64,000 nt of DNA. Origin: Omphalotus guepiniiformis (taxonomy: Eukaryota; Basidiomycota; Agaricomycetes; Agaricales; Omphalotaceae). The notes beneath the pieces were generated by a model. That model was not told the origin of the DNA. It did no database searches and saw nothing but the letters and a program-made list of their open reading frames with translations. Position numbers and translations under genes: made by a program. Numbering within the stretch: position 1 is the stretch's first letter; every line of letters begins with the position of its first letter. Positions 11,799 to 23,700 of the stretch are shown one piece after another. Where the stretch lies: NCBI GenBank assembly GCA_028554645.1, contig JAQOOI010000064.1:1-64000 (forward strand), read 5' to 3'.

Positions 11799-12767
11799 TT
11801 ATCTTCCCTCCTTGCCGGGTTTAGGCAGTGTATTGGCTATGTCTTCAGGCGATTTCGAACTTGCGGGTCGTGTCATGTCGCTCTGGCCAATGTCTTTAGG
11901 AGAAGTCTTGACCTTGCCCTCAGACTCTGCATCTAAAAGACGCGGTGAAGAGCTTAAGGTGATATCCACATCTCCAAGGTTCGGAGATGGATGTTTGGAA
12001 GATGCCTTCTCTCCCTCCGACGACATTCTCCCTGTACCCCTCTCCTTCTCATTACCCCCTTTCTCACTATCCTGTCCTTTCTCCTTCCCCTTCTCCTTCT
12101 CCTTCCCTTTATCCGCCATTCGCTTCCACGCGTCCTTAAAAATCCGACCCAAAGTAATGAATGGATCATCCTCTTCACCCACTGGCTCATTTCCCTTTTT
12201 CCTTGCAGCTCGTTCTTTCTCTCGTTCCTTCGCCTTCAATTGTCTCCTCATATGTTCCTCTGATTCCTCTTCTGTCCACATAGGAGCACTATCGTATTCA
12301 TCCGCATCTGGGGGCGCATACACAATCCGTTTTCGCCTCTGCATCATCTGGGTCCTCGCTGCGACGCCTAGCGGAACAGTGGACTTGCGCCTCCGTGGTG
12401 CTAACTCAGGAAGAGGCGCAAATCGCACGCTCAGTGTTGACGAAGATCCTTGGGGTTGAGCATCGCCTGGGAGGGAAGCGGCACGCGCACGGGAGCCGAG
12501 TTTGAGAATTCCTGAGGATTTGGACCTCCGAGGTACTGGACCTGGGATAGGTGAGGCAATAGTGGTGTTGGAGTCAGAAGTCACGGAAGTATCCAGTGAA
12601 GTGCTGCTGTTTGCACTTTCGAGGGTAGTGTCGGTGGGGGAAGACGAAACGGAGGAGGTGAGGGAAGACGAAGATTCGTACTGAGGGGGGCTCACAAGAG
12701 GCAGGTGGGGGATTTCGACGTTGAGCTTAGCCTCTTGTAGTGATTCTGTTAGTAGTTCGACAGCCAT
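11799..12767 (-). CDS. Uncharacterised low-complexity fungal protein, 322 residues
   Basis: A single open exon of 322 codons with no recognised domain. The N-terminal third is Ser/Thr-rich. A middle segment (SVRFAPLPELAPRRRKS followed by VPLGVAARTQMM) looks conserved in style and has basic-serine sites suited to phosphorylation. It is followed by DEYDSAPMWTEEESEEHMRR, a charged predicted helix, a stretch near FITLGRIFKDAWKRMADKGK, and a Lys/Glu repeat (KGKEKEKGKEKG). Most of the chain is probably disordered. The ORF is intact, unlike the genes to its left. It is divergent from HOP1, about 1.2 kb away. I do not assign a function. Confidence 0.65.
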   Translation of the reverse strand: MAVELLTESLQEAKLNVEIPHLPLVSPPQYESSSSLTSSVSSSPTDTTLESANSSTSLDTSVTSDSNTTIASPIPGPVPRRSKSSGILKLGSRARAASLPGDAQPQGSSSTLSVRFAPLPELAPRRRKSTVPLGVAARTQMMQRRKRIVYAPPDADEYDSAPMWTEEESEEHMRRQLKAKEREKERAARKKGNEPVGEEDDPFITLGRIFKDAWKRMADKGKEKEKGKEKGQDSEKGGNEKERGTGRMSSEGEKASSKHPSPNLGDVDITLSSSPRLLDAESEGKVKTSPKDIGQSDMTRPASSKSPEDIANTLPKPGKEGR

Positions 12768-13951
12768 GAATAAGGATAGAGAATGCGAGGGAAAAGTGTT
12801 TCGGGAAAATGCAGAAGATCCAGTGCTGATGCCGTGAATAGAGATAAGGTTGAAACGTATAGACTATAGACGGTTGTTAGACCCTTCTGTGACACAAGAC
12901 CAAGATAATTGGCATACCAGTGAGATTTCAGAGGAATCAAGACAAGAGAGTCTTCTGAGCGCAGAAGAGCAGCTGCGGTGATTCCAGTATATGGATGGTG
13001 ATGGAGGCTTGAATAGGTGAATGATTTGGGATTCCTTTCGCCCCGAATATGATATCCGAAGGTTATCTGTGAGCTTCAAGCCTTCAATGAAGGCAAACCC
13101 TGGATGTAGGCGCCCAAGACGAGAGAATAGTACACAGGAGGCTGTCTACAACCTCTATACAAGCACCAGACAATCGCGGGGGTAAAGTGAGCGGTTGTAA
13201 CAAATTGAGAAAGATAAACTGCATACCAGTAACGTTTGCGAATGACTAAAATGAGCGGTAGTGTAGGGTAAAAGCTGTATATCAAAGCTGGAAAGAGTGG
13301 AATGTAGAGAGATGGGTTCTCGTCGTCGGGGCGAAAGCAAGTGGAGGGAAAATCCAAAAAAATAATTAGCAGTGATGGAACCAGGGCGCGATTCGTGATG
13401 GCCGAATTCGGCATTTTAAAGACATGATAACAGTGCAAATCTCATTTCTGCAAAGTCTTAGCGTCGACTCTCGACTCTTTGAAAACTTCAATAGGTCTTA
13501 TAGTCTAACATTCGCGCTCAAAAATCTTCTCTTCTTATACTGTCTGCTGTCGGTAAGATTACACAGACTTCAATGCGTGCCAAGAAATTTACTTCAACAT
13601 AATCATATCAACATAATCATATCAACGTCAGTCTAGTCAAAGAAGAGCCAGCCGAATCGGATAACCGATTTCCGTGTCGTTTCAGGAGGCAGCGCCGCAG
13701 CGGAGTGCCTCAGTAACTTTCAGCGTTCACTTTCAAATCAGTTTGAACGTCGTAGCTTCTGTGTCCTGAACACTACCAACAGCCTGAACTCCTGCGAACT
13801 CAAAAGACTCAGACTGCGGTCCGGTCATTCAATGATTGACACGTGATGTTTTCTACGCGTCAGCGTCGAGCGCCTCTTTCCCTCTTCCTCCCAGTCAAGT
13901 TTCAGCTACATTTCTCAAGGCTATTCAACTCTGGCATAGACGACTACATAC
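12768..13951. promoter_or_regulatory. Divergent intergenic region upstream of HOP1
   Basis: About 1.2 kb separates the minus-strand gene at 12767 from the HOP1 start. Small ORFs are present without support. A tandem ATAATCATATCAAC unit occurs near 13600-13625. Promoters of both genes must lie here. Confidence 0.4.
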
Positions 13952-16900
13952 ATGCAGAAGCAAACCGTTCGTACCGAGACCTCTATCTCCTTAGCCCAGA
14001 GTGTCGCCGTGGTGCAGACGCTCTTGAGGGCAGGTTTGGGATGCATAACTTTCATGAGGTTCGTCCACATGTATGCTATCCTTTCGCTACAGTGATTCAC
14101 GTTATATCATATGTAACTAGGGACCTTCTACCTCAGGATAACTTTACGGAGAGTATGTGACGAATCGTTCACTTATATCCGCTTTAGATTTCAATGGCGT
14201 GTTGTTTTTCTGTCAGGTCATTTAACTACCGCTGAGGATGACATGTCCTTCTCCTCCTCATCAAGCTCGACATTTTCCACACCTATCAATCATCAAAGAA
14301 ATGTAAATGGATTCAAGATCATGGTGTGTTTTGTGCTGCTATCTATAACGTCGCGACTCATCTTTTCCGCGTAGACTATGTCTCGAGGGTATACCGATGA
14401 AGCTGATAGGATCCTCAATTATCTGGTGTGCTGAACGTGCATCTCTCTGAGCCTTAATTTGAACAGAGTACTCAGGAATTTGGAATATTCGATGCGTTGC
14501 AAAAACAATACCTCCGCAGTTTCATTTTCGCAATTTATCTTGTAAGCTTCGTGTTATCGTATCTTTCCTGGATTCTAGCTGGAGCAATGCTCATCAACCG
14601 TCTCTGAAATAGGACAACAAGGATCCAAACAAGTGAGTGCGCATATATGCTCCTTGCACTCTGGCTCATGCATTTCGACTGCAGCATTGTGGAGGCTTAC
14701 ACTTTCAATTTCAACGTCAGTATCCCTCTTTCGTGTACCTAGGAACTCTTCGCTGAACTGGCCGCTTTGTAGTACCACACTATCGAAGGAACAGACACGA
14801 CTATACCAATAATGAGCCTTGGGGATGGACTCAAGAAGATGTCATTACGCGGTCATCGAGGTGACCAAGATCCTGCAGCAGAGGCAGCGAAGCGAGGCAA
14901 GATTCCGACGCTGAAAGATGTGAAAAGGAGCGTCAAGGTGATTGTTCCAATCTAGTCGATACATTTCACGACTTTGAACAAATGAACGTTATAGACCTTG
15001 CTCAAAACACTCATAACGTCAATGACGCAGATGGATGTTCTACCAAGTACGCCTTTTTTCTTGCTTTGAACGCTTTCCCTGTATATATGGATTTCTTGCA
15101 GAACGTCGTTTCGCATCTTTCAAGATTTTCTACACTGATGATACGCCACCAGAATACGAGCCACCACACTTCAAGGCCGGGGATTACGAGAGAGACAAGT
15201 GGTATTTCACCACACACGATTTTGATGAATTGCCAGATACATGGAGCGTCGGCAAGGTCAATTCCGGACACCACTCGTGAGTGCGAAGGCCGTTGGTGCT
15301 CCTACATGCATTGACTACAGTTTTCTGTCATAGAGTTGATGTGTCCGTGAGCTCCATAGCTACCTATCTCCCGTCTTCCACCGAGCACGAGAATGCACCT
15401 TTCGCAGGCACCACGAATGGTGCTCCCCCGAGGTTGACACCAATCGAAGAGGCCACGCATCGTGCTGAACAATCTGCCAAGCAAATGGAGGACGCTCAGA
15501 GGCGTAATGTCGTCTGGGCAGCCGATGCTCCTGAACAAGACGAGGATGCAGATGCAGATGCAGATATAGACCCAGACTATGTTAGGCAGACTGATGGGTC
15601 GTACGTCCCCCGTCCTATAGTGCCAATTGGCCTGAGAAACACGGAACATCAAATAGAGCCCATCTCGATTGAGATGGACACATCTGGCGCGGAGGTTCAC
15701 TTCTGTGGCTCCTCGCAGTCAGTGCCAACGAATCTCAAAGACATGGTGAGCTTTGGCTCGCTGTTCCCTCGTTGGAGAGAGGTTCTCACAAATTCGATAG
15801 ATTACGAGGACGAGGAAGGCTGTCGAGTCCTCGGATATTACATTGACGCAACCTGTTGAAGAGACCCAAGTACTGGTTGAAGATACACCACGTCAATCGA
15901 GTCCTGACTTTAAAATGGGCGATGATGCGGACAGTGTTCTGTGTACGCCAACTCCGGCGATGCGACCAACAACAGTTCGGCCTCGGATCCTGTCGCCTGA
16001 ATCATCGATAGCTTCGCTAGGAAAAGACTTTGACCCTGAAATGATGAAGAGGCTAGCACTTGACAATTCACCACAAGGCGACTCAGAAATGTTAGGTTCG
16101 TGTGATCTGTTTTTCTTATACGATTTTCATTAAGCTCGCCCATTTAATACTCAGATCTGGAGACGCAAATTGTAGCGTGTGGAGACACTCAGACTGCTGA
16201 TACAATCGAGTCATTCGGGTCTCACACGAACGGATCTGCAGACGAGATTGTCATGCATTCAATTGAATCTTCCACTGTGCGTAAACGGAGGAAAAAGAAA
16301 GTCAAGGAAGAAATCGTCGAGTGTGAATGTGGCGTATCCGTGCGTCGTGCTTTTGCTGTTCATGCGGAATTTACGGTTTTACCGGTGGTTCTAGATGGAA
16401 GACGGGTGCTGCGCTTGCGAAAGCGGGTGTGAACGATGGTATCACCTGTGGTATGTCTCCAGTTTTGCGGGGTCTGGAAGCCTAAAAAAAATTAAATTGA
16501 TGTGCCTAGGTGCATGGGGTGTGCCTTCATTCGATTCTCCGTCGACCCTAGTACAACTCACATTTTGGTAGGTATCATTCAGAAAAAGATAAGAGGTTAC
16601 CAGACGTATTCGTTTGCTTTGACTGTCGTGTCCAAGCCGACCCTTCTTGGGAACTTATCAAGGTAGACCTATATCCAACGATGATGTCCAAGTTCCGCGA
16701 GCTCGCTTGCTTTAGGTGTGCACTTTAGTTGTTGGCATCTCTTCGAGACTTTGCGCCCACCATCTTACCTATTCTATTGACAGACGTGCTATCAAGATCG
16801 CAGAAAAGCACAATCCAGGGACTGCGGCGGAGTTTGCTAAGGCTATGGGTATGGACATGACTCTTCTGATTTGCCTGCGTGTGTTCATCTGGGCCTTTGA

Positions 16901-17599
16901 TGTGCCCATTCAGGCTGCGATAATGCACTGGCTCGGCAGCTTTTCAAGAGACTTGAGAATGAAGGTAAGCATGGTCTTTTGACTTGGATTCAATGCCTTG
17001 AAGCCCCTCGTCCCTCGCAGGCTTTATTGTAGAACAAGAGATTGCTCTAGACGATGCCGGATTTGTCCAGACAAGGACGCGTACTGCGAAGAACAAAGGC
17101 AAGACCAAGCAGAAGCCCCGAAAGAACATGCAAAAGCCCAAATTTATTTTTAATCGTCAAGTTTTATCTACTGAAGAGTACAAAAAGTACTTTAATCCTG
17201 ATCACGAAGTGGAGAGTCGACTTCTTGGTCTTCCGCAATCGGTCAGTAGTGTCTCTGCCTCCTTGATGAAGTCAACTACTCTAACCTCAGGTTAACTATG
17301 CTATGCAGAAAGCAAGCTTGAGATCTCATAAAATTGCTCCTCGAGTACCTCAACATGACCCCTCGGTTTCCGCTGCTGCTCCAAACCTGCCTCTTACTCC
17401 TCTACCTTTACCTGATGAAACTCTCCCTCGGACGCAAACTGTCATGACTTTAACTCAATCACAAACGCAAGATGAACTGGAAGCTGGAACGCGCCCGATT
17501 TCCGAACTCAAGCGCCCTGGTGGACCCTGTGAAGATGACCTTAGGCCCAAGAAGAAAGTCAAGATCTCGATTGCGCCTGCTATTGACCTTGCGGATTAG
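13952..17599 (+). CDS. HOP1: Meiotic chromosome axis protein Hop1 (HORMA domain, PHD-type zinc finger)
   Basis: Hop1 organises meiotic chromosome axes and promotes inter-homologue recombination. The start at 13952 gives MQKQTVRTETSISLAQSVAV, the beginning of a HORMA domain. It continues through short exons with DRILNYLSTQEFGIFDALQK, YLRSFIFAIYL, VEAYTFNFNYHT, KMSLRG, and FASFKIFYTDDTPPEYEPPH. A linker rich in Ser, Asp and Pro follows. Then comes a Cys/His finger: ECECGVS, EDGCCACESGCERWYHLWCM, VFVCFDCRV. After it there is a winged-helix-like segment (AIKIAEKHNPGTAAEFAKAM, LARQLFKRLENEGFIV) and a basic C-terminus. HORMA followed by PHD and winged helix is the described layout of the Hop1 chromatin-binding region. 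More than a dozen introns could be placed with no frame problem, including a 9-base micro-exon at 16510-16518. Expression is expected to be meiosis-specific, but no regulatory site was identified. Confidence 0.92.
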
Positions 17600-18420
17600 T
17601 GCTGCTTCTTTCCCATGTCAACGGTCGTATGACGGACGCCCTCATCGCCGATGCTTGATGCTGGACCCTGGTCTCTTTCGCATTTTTTCTCGCTTTTGTT
17701 GTTGCTTGCTAGTGCTTCCTTTGACCTGCATGTTGCTGGTGAATAGAAACTGGTCCACTGTAATTGAATTCGCTCAGCTAGCCTATCCCTGTAAGTCGTA
17801 GTGTGTCTGTAGCACAAGAGAGCATGTCATACATGTCATACATGGATATTTGTTTTTATCTACGTATGAGTCGTGCGGTGATGAGATCCGACGTTACTTC
17901 GGCCCTACTACTGCGCGGCGCAAGAAGCAACCCTAAAAGTTCGTCTGTAATTACGGCGGTTGGCAATTGATGCCGCCTTTCGTCTCCAGTGTGGAGAAGA
18001 AGCAGTAGGTTTCTTGATGGAGTATTTCAAGATGCAAGTGATGCTTCAAGGGTGTTCCGTTCCGTCTGTGTTTGCCGCCGACCTACGCGTATCTGCCTCA
18101 CTACATTACTCGACCTCAATCCAAAAGGATAAGCAAAAACACAGCCTCTAACTGCGGCTTGGGACGAGAAAAATGTGGTAAGGTCACTAGTGTCCAGTGA
18201 AAGTTGTCCACAGTTGGATATTCCTGTACGCCCAGAATTCAGGATTTCAAGATCTAACCCTAGAACTCCCTTCTGAGCGTCGGTACTGCTGTGACCGCTA
18301 AGTTATAGGGAGTGAAATGAAATGAAGGTCGATGATAATAGAAAATTTGAGTTCACCACTGCTTTAACCCAACGAATAGGAGCAGCCGATTGGGCGTAAT
18401 TCTCAACATTTGTAATTTGC
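17600..18420. other. Convergent intergenic region
   Basis: HOP1 and the next minus-strand gene end toward each other here. I see no supported gene, only short ORFs and a duplicated TGTCATACATG motif near 17825-17845. Confidence 0.45.
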
Positions 18421-20046
18421 TCAACTTGAATTGCAAGCTTTTACGAATTCACATTTCGGAAAATCTTCTTTGAGACCTATTCCAGAGACGACTGCAGTTT
18501 CTGAACTGGTCTCCAGGTTGAACGTCCCGGTGCAGACCAACTTTTCAAGGGCCCGTTGGAGGTAAACATCTTCGTCATCAATGAATGCTTCACCAGGGTG
18601 CTCATTCGCCCAATCTAGCCGTGCATCGATCCACTTTTCAATACTCATATCTGCCCACACACCCACACCAAAGTTCAACTTATTTGTGAACTCCCGAAAC
18701 GGACGGCCGTTATCATGAGCCCTTTTCCACTCTCCTGTTTTGTCAATCTCATCAATCTTGTCTAGAAATACCTTTCTCAGAGATGATCTCTCTGATGGTG
18801 AGCCACCTTCATGTGTTCCGTCCCATTCTTGAGGGTCCTGCAACCAGCGGGGCATGTACGCGCATTCCCACAAGGGAGCGATTGTTGCTCCTTCGAAATC
18901 TATCAGACCTGTGATGTGGCCGGTGGTTTCGTCAATCTGCAGTTTATGAACCGATGGTTAGATAGATCATGGGATACATCAGATCTCAATAGCACTAACC
19001 ATGACATTTGAAAGTCTAAAGTCATCCATACGCAGCGAAAATGGTTGTCCCGGGGTAGTAAGAGGGTTGGATATGCAAATATCTCCAGGATAGACAGATG
19101 CTAATCGTACAGCTTTTTCTAGCACACGAATACCGTGCTCGAGACGTTCCTCTTTGCCATCAAGTTCACGCTCCAACACCTGCTGTCGCAGATCTTGAAC
19201 ACGAAGAATGTGCAGCTCGGGGTCAAGAAAACTGCGAAGGTAGCTAGAAGCATTGAAAAAAGGACCCCGGTATTTCCTCAATTCAGTGAGAGTGGCGGGC
19301 GAGTCGGGAAAGCGTATGACTCCATCGAGAGCTCGATAGAATGGCGTGCTGACGATGGGTCCAACACTGAAGGTTTCGTTCTTGCGGTAAAGAGATCCTC
19401 CAGTATCGAAGCGGAGGTGAAATAGCTGGATTATGTGTTTTGCAACCTCGGTGACGACGATTTGTTTCTTGTCAAATGGTAGAGTCTCCCAGACCGTACT
19501 GGCTGGTACTCCGGTGATCTGAGAAGGGTGTATGTCAACACATATGAAGCGATAGGGGACAAAATTGTACCTTTTCAAGGATCATGTACTCCATTCCGAC
19601 TGGGTTGTCGTCTTCGACGTTGTAGGCAAAGACAAAAGGAGTGTGAATATTAGTGTGAGAGGCAATATACTGCAAAGTTGCGATCTGCATGATACTCCAG
19701 TCAATCTCGGAAGCGTTCGAATAGTCCAGATGGATTTACTTCCGATTCTACCTTATCTTTTGGAAACGCAGGAGCAGCAACGCGAACAACGGTACTCGGA
19801 GCATCATTAGCGGAGATTTCGTACACCTGTGTATAATCTCAAGGTCAAAAAACGGGCGAGGTCAATATAATAACTGACCTTGTGGTACCCGCCTTCTGCG
19901 AGCTTGACCAGAGTGCAGTCTTGTATCCCTAGAGCTGTTTTGACTGCTTCTTCAAGCTTGTTGAGGGAGAATGTATCAGGCGAAGCATCCTCTTCATCGT
20001 CGTACGAGAAAATGGAGAGGTGATCTGTGTCTTCAGACTCGGACAT
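18421..20046 (-). CDS. Aminoglycoside-phosphotransferase-like (APH fold) protein
   Basis: A member of the large fungal group of APH/choline-kinase-fold proteins, whose substrates are mostly unknown. The start at 20046 (MSESEDTDHLSIFSYDDEED) is preferred over an in-frame ATG at 20082 because homologues begin acidic. Exons give a glycine-rich entry (VKLAEGGYHKVYEI), then VVRVAAP, the hinge region (MEYMILEKITGVPAS), a helical lobe, the catalytic loop LRMDDFRLSNVMIDE and the metal loop GLIDFEGATIAPLWECA. The loop normally reads H-x-D-F-R-x-S-N in this family; here the His position is Met. Introns lie near 18940-18995, 19520-19570 and 19825-19880. It diverges from DOA1 (about 715 bases apart). Confidence 0.82.
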
Positions 20047-20761
20047 GGTGTGAAGTTTAACAGTTAAATGCGATCGCCGCAACGAGGAATTGAAATATTA
20101 GAACTCCACCTTGTCACTGGACGGGTCTCAAGCTCGATCAACACCTGAATGTACTTTGTTAGGCTTTCCAGTCCTTCCTGTCAGAAAACATAGCAGTTTC
20201 CTCTAGACATTTCAATTGTCAGGAAAAAGTCCCGGCGCAAGAAGACAGATCTTCCTGCTTCTGATGCTGAGATTCGATTTTGATCGACAGGTGTTGTGCT
20301 CAGCCGGCCCTAAACAAGTGAAATATTAAAGTGGAATCCTCGCGAATTTTTTGACCATCCCCTTGCGATTTTTTACACGTCGTGCTGATATTCAATGGCT
20401 CGAGGTAATATATCGTGAGGCCCTCGCAGGAGATGAAGTTATGGTGCATGGCATAGACTGCACCTCCGTATCCCCTTGCTGTTGGCTTTCCACAATAGTG
20501 GGGTTCGTTAGAGTGGTGTACATTTTTTCCTTTCTTCTTTACCCTAAAAATTGTTCTTCACCCTAAAAGGGTTATCTGTACTGGTAGAATACAATTTATG
20601 CGGGGCACCTGGTGTTGGAATATCAACGAATTTTGATTGGCAAAAGTTGTTCTCGGCGCTCCAAATGCGTCTTACTAACGAAGAGGCTAAGTTTTCCAGA
20701 ATTCGACGGAAGCTTTGCTCCTGGTCTCGCACTTTGATCATCGCTTTTGTCGTTCTTCACT
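20047..20761. promoter_or_regulatory. Divergent intergenic region (APH-like gene and DOA1)
   Basis: This region contains the promoters of both genes. A near-perfect short tandem copy of CTTCACCCTAAAA-type sequence lies at about 20535-20570. No other supported feature was found. Confidence 0.4.
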
Positions 20762-23700
20762 ATGCCTTACAGGTTGTCAGCGACTTTGAAGGCCCACTCG
20801 TCTGATGTACGTGCAGTGTTACAGTATTCCGTCTGATCGTATCCATGCTCATCACCTCCGCAGGTACGCGCGGTCAGGTCACCTTCCAATGATCTCGTCT
20901 TGTCAGCTTCTCGAGATACGACTGCTATTGCTTGGCAGAGAGCGTCTTCATCTGCGAACTTTGGTCCGGAGACTACCCTCAGAGCGAGTTCGCGATATGT
21001 CAATGCTGTTGCGTACCTCCCTCCAACGCCAGAGTCACCTAAAGGTACCTGATGTTTCTTCAATCGTTATAAGCGTGGCTGATACCGTGTTTCAAAGGTT
21101 ATGCAGTGACAGCTGGTCAAGATTCTGTAATCAATGTGTTTTCTCTGTCTACACCAAAGGACGATCCGGACTTCACTTTACTGGGGCACTCTGATAATGT
21201 TTGCACATTAGATGTGACACCGGGAGGTACTATCATATCGGGATCTTGGGACAAGTGCGTTTTAGTTTGTATCTCAAGGTAGCTCATCAACCGATCTATT
21301 TCGAACAATCTTAGGACGGCGAAAGTCTGGAAGGATTTTAGCATGGCGTATGAGTTGAAAGGACATGAGCAGTCGGTCTGGGCAGTTCTAGCAGTAGATG
21401 AAGAGCAGGTTTTGACTGGTGCGTTATCTTTCCTGCGTCTTGGAGATCTCGCGTTCATTTTGTCGGTAGCCTCCGCGGACAAAACCATCAAGCTCTGGCA
21501 AAGACACAAATTGCTATCTACGTTTACAGGGCATCAAGACGCCGTTCGTGGCCTCGCCCTGGTCCCCGATCTCGGTTTCGCGTCATGTTCAAATGACAGG
21601 TGCGTTGCGTTGCATCTGCTTCAGACGGTCGCTATACTCAACTGTGGCATTTATCGTCCAGTGAAATCCGTGTTTGGACCTTTGGTGGCGACCTCATTTA
21701 TTCATTATCCGGTCATACATCATTCGTTTACACGCTATCTGTTCTTTCAAACGGGGATATTGTGTCTGGCGGAGAAGATCGGTCAGTCCGAGTTTGGAAA
21801 GATGCGTCCTATTGGTTTTACGCCTTCTATCATCGAATTGGAATTCACTGTGATGTGATAGATGGAGAATGTTCTCAAGTCCTCGTTCATCCTGCTATAT
21901 CAGTCTGGGCAGTTTCGACAATGCCGAATGGCGATATCGTGAGCGGTTGCAGCGATGGTGTCGTACGTATATTCAGCGAATCAGAAGACCGCTGGGCCTC
22001 CGCAGATGATTTGAAAGCCTACGACGATCTCGTTGCAAGTCAAGCTCTTCCTATACAACAAGTGGGTGACGTGAAGAAGAGCGATTTACCGGGTCCTGAA
22101 GCTTTGAACACGCCAGGTGAACTCTTTATTATGTGATCGTCCTCGGAGCTAACATTGACGCAGGAAAGAAACCGGGAGAGGTGAAGATGATCAAGAATGG
22201 CGACATTGTCGAAGCTCACCAGGCAAGCTATTCGTTGCCTCACATCTTGTGTGCTTTTCCGACGTGTTCTAGTGGGATGAAGGAAGTTACAAATGGCAGA
22301 AAATTGGTGATGTTGTCGATGCTGTTGGTCAAGGTCGAAAGCAGCTTTATCAGGGCAGAGAATACGACTATGTCTTCGACGTGGATATTCAGGATGGTGT
22401 CCCTCCCTTGAAGCTCCCATACAACGTGACAGGTATGTCTTGTGGTCCCTGGAACGCGTTTAGGTCCTAACGCCTTCGAAGAGAATCCGTATGCCGCCGC
22501 CCAAAAGTTCTTGGAGAGCAACGACCTTCCTTTGACATATATCGACGAGGTTGTAAAGTTCATCGAAAAGAATACATCCGGAGTGAATCTAGGAACAGGC
22601 GGTGAAGAATACGTCGATCCCTTCACAGGTTAGCTCAGTTCTCTCAATTCCAAAAATAGAGGGTTCAGTAGCTCATCTATTTTTCTCCTTTTAGGCGCTT
22701 CAAGGTATCGAAGCTCAGGTAGTTCAGGATCAGCGTCTGCACCTTCTTCGGGTTATGTGGATCCGTACACCGGCGCATCTCGGTACACTGGTGGTGCTCC
22801 CTCATCAGCACCTCCTGCTCCTTCGTCTGCCTACATGGACCCTTTCACTGGTGCTTCTCGTTACTCAGGTGCTCCACAACCTACACAGCCCCCACCAACT
22901 CAAACTTCGTCGAAGCGAATTCCCATGGTAGTTACCTGTTCTACACGCTGAAAGAAAAGTTCATTTCTGACTTGCATTACAGTCTGCCTGGTCCTTATAC
23001 AAACCTGCAAATGTTCCACTTATGAGGCAGAAGATCTTCGAATTCGATGGAAATATTCGAGACGAGATTGTAAGAAGTATAAAAAAACTGTCTGGTTTTC
23101 TGTGCTGATGGCTTCTTCGGCAGTCAACATACACTCTAGCGATGTATCCACAAGAAATCTCTGCGTTTGAAGATATCTTCGTGTTTCTCTCGGACCTCAC
23201 AGATTCCAAAGGGCCACCGTCGTCGTCAGCTTTACAAGCCTCCCACGTAGATGCTATCATTCAAGTGCTGGACCGTTGGCCGAGCACAGCACTTTTCCCG
23301 GGTATGTTTTTAAACTTTCTACCCCCTTTTGAGATGCTTTCGCAAGTCCAGTGCGTGCGAACGCTATATCTATCCCATCTATCCTCGTGTTTGTGTCAAA
23401 GACTTTGTCAAGTCGGTGCTAATGTTCTCGTGGTGATCTAGTCGTGGATCTCAGCCGGCTTGTTGCCGCATATTGTCCTCAGGCCTTTGAAACAGCGGCG
23501 GTCAAGAGCCGGTTCCTCGAGGCACTGTTCAAGGCTGGAGAATGGTCTTCACCATGGGGATTTCCTATTGGGAAGCCTCGGGAGACTAATGTGATGCTTG
23601 TGTTGAAGACAATTGCAAATATGTTCCAGGAAGGTGTGGACATTTCTGGGGGTTGGGTGGACGAGGTACGTCGATTTGTTATTTATTCTCGGTTGGTCTA

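Noticed and set aside
12502..12684. Acidic plus-strand ORF
   Set aside because: Antisense to the Ser-rich part of the 322-residue protein.
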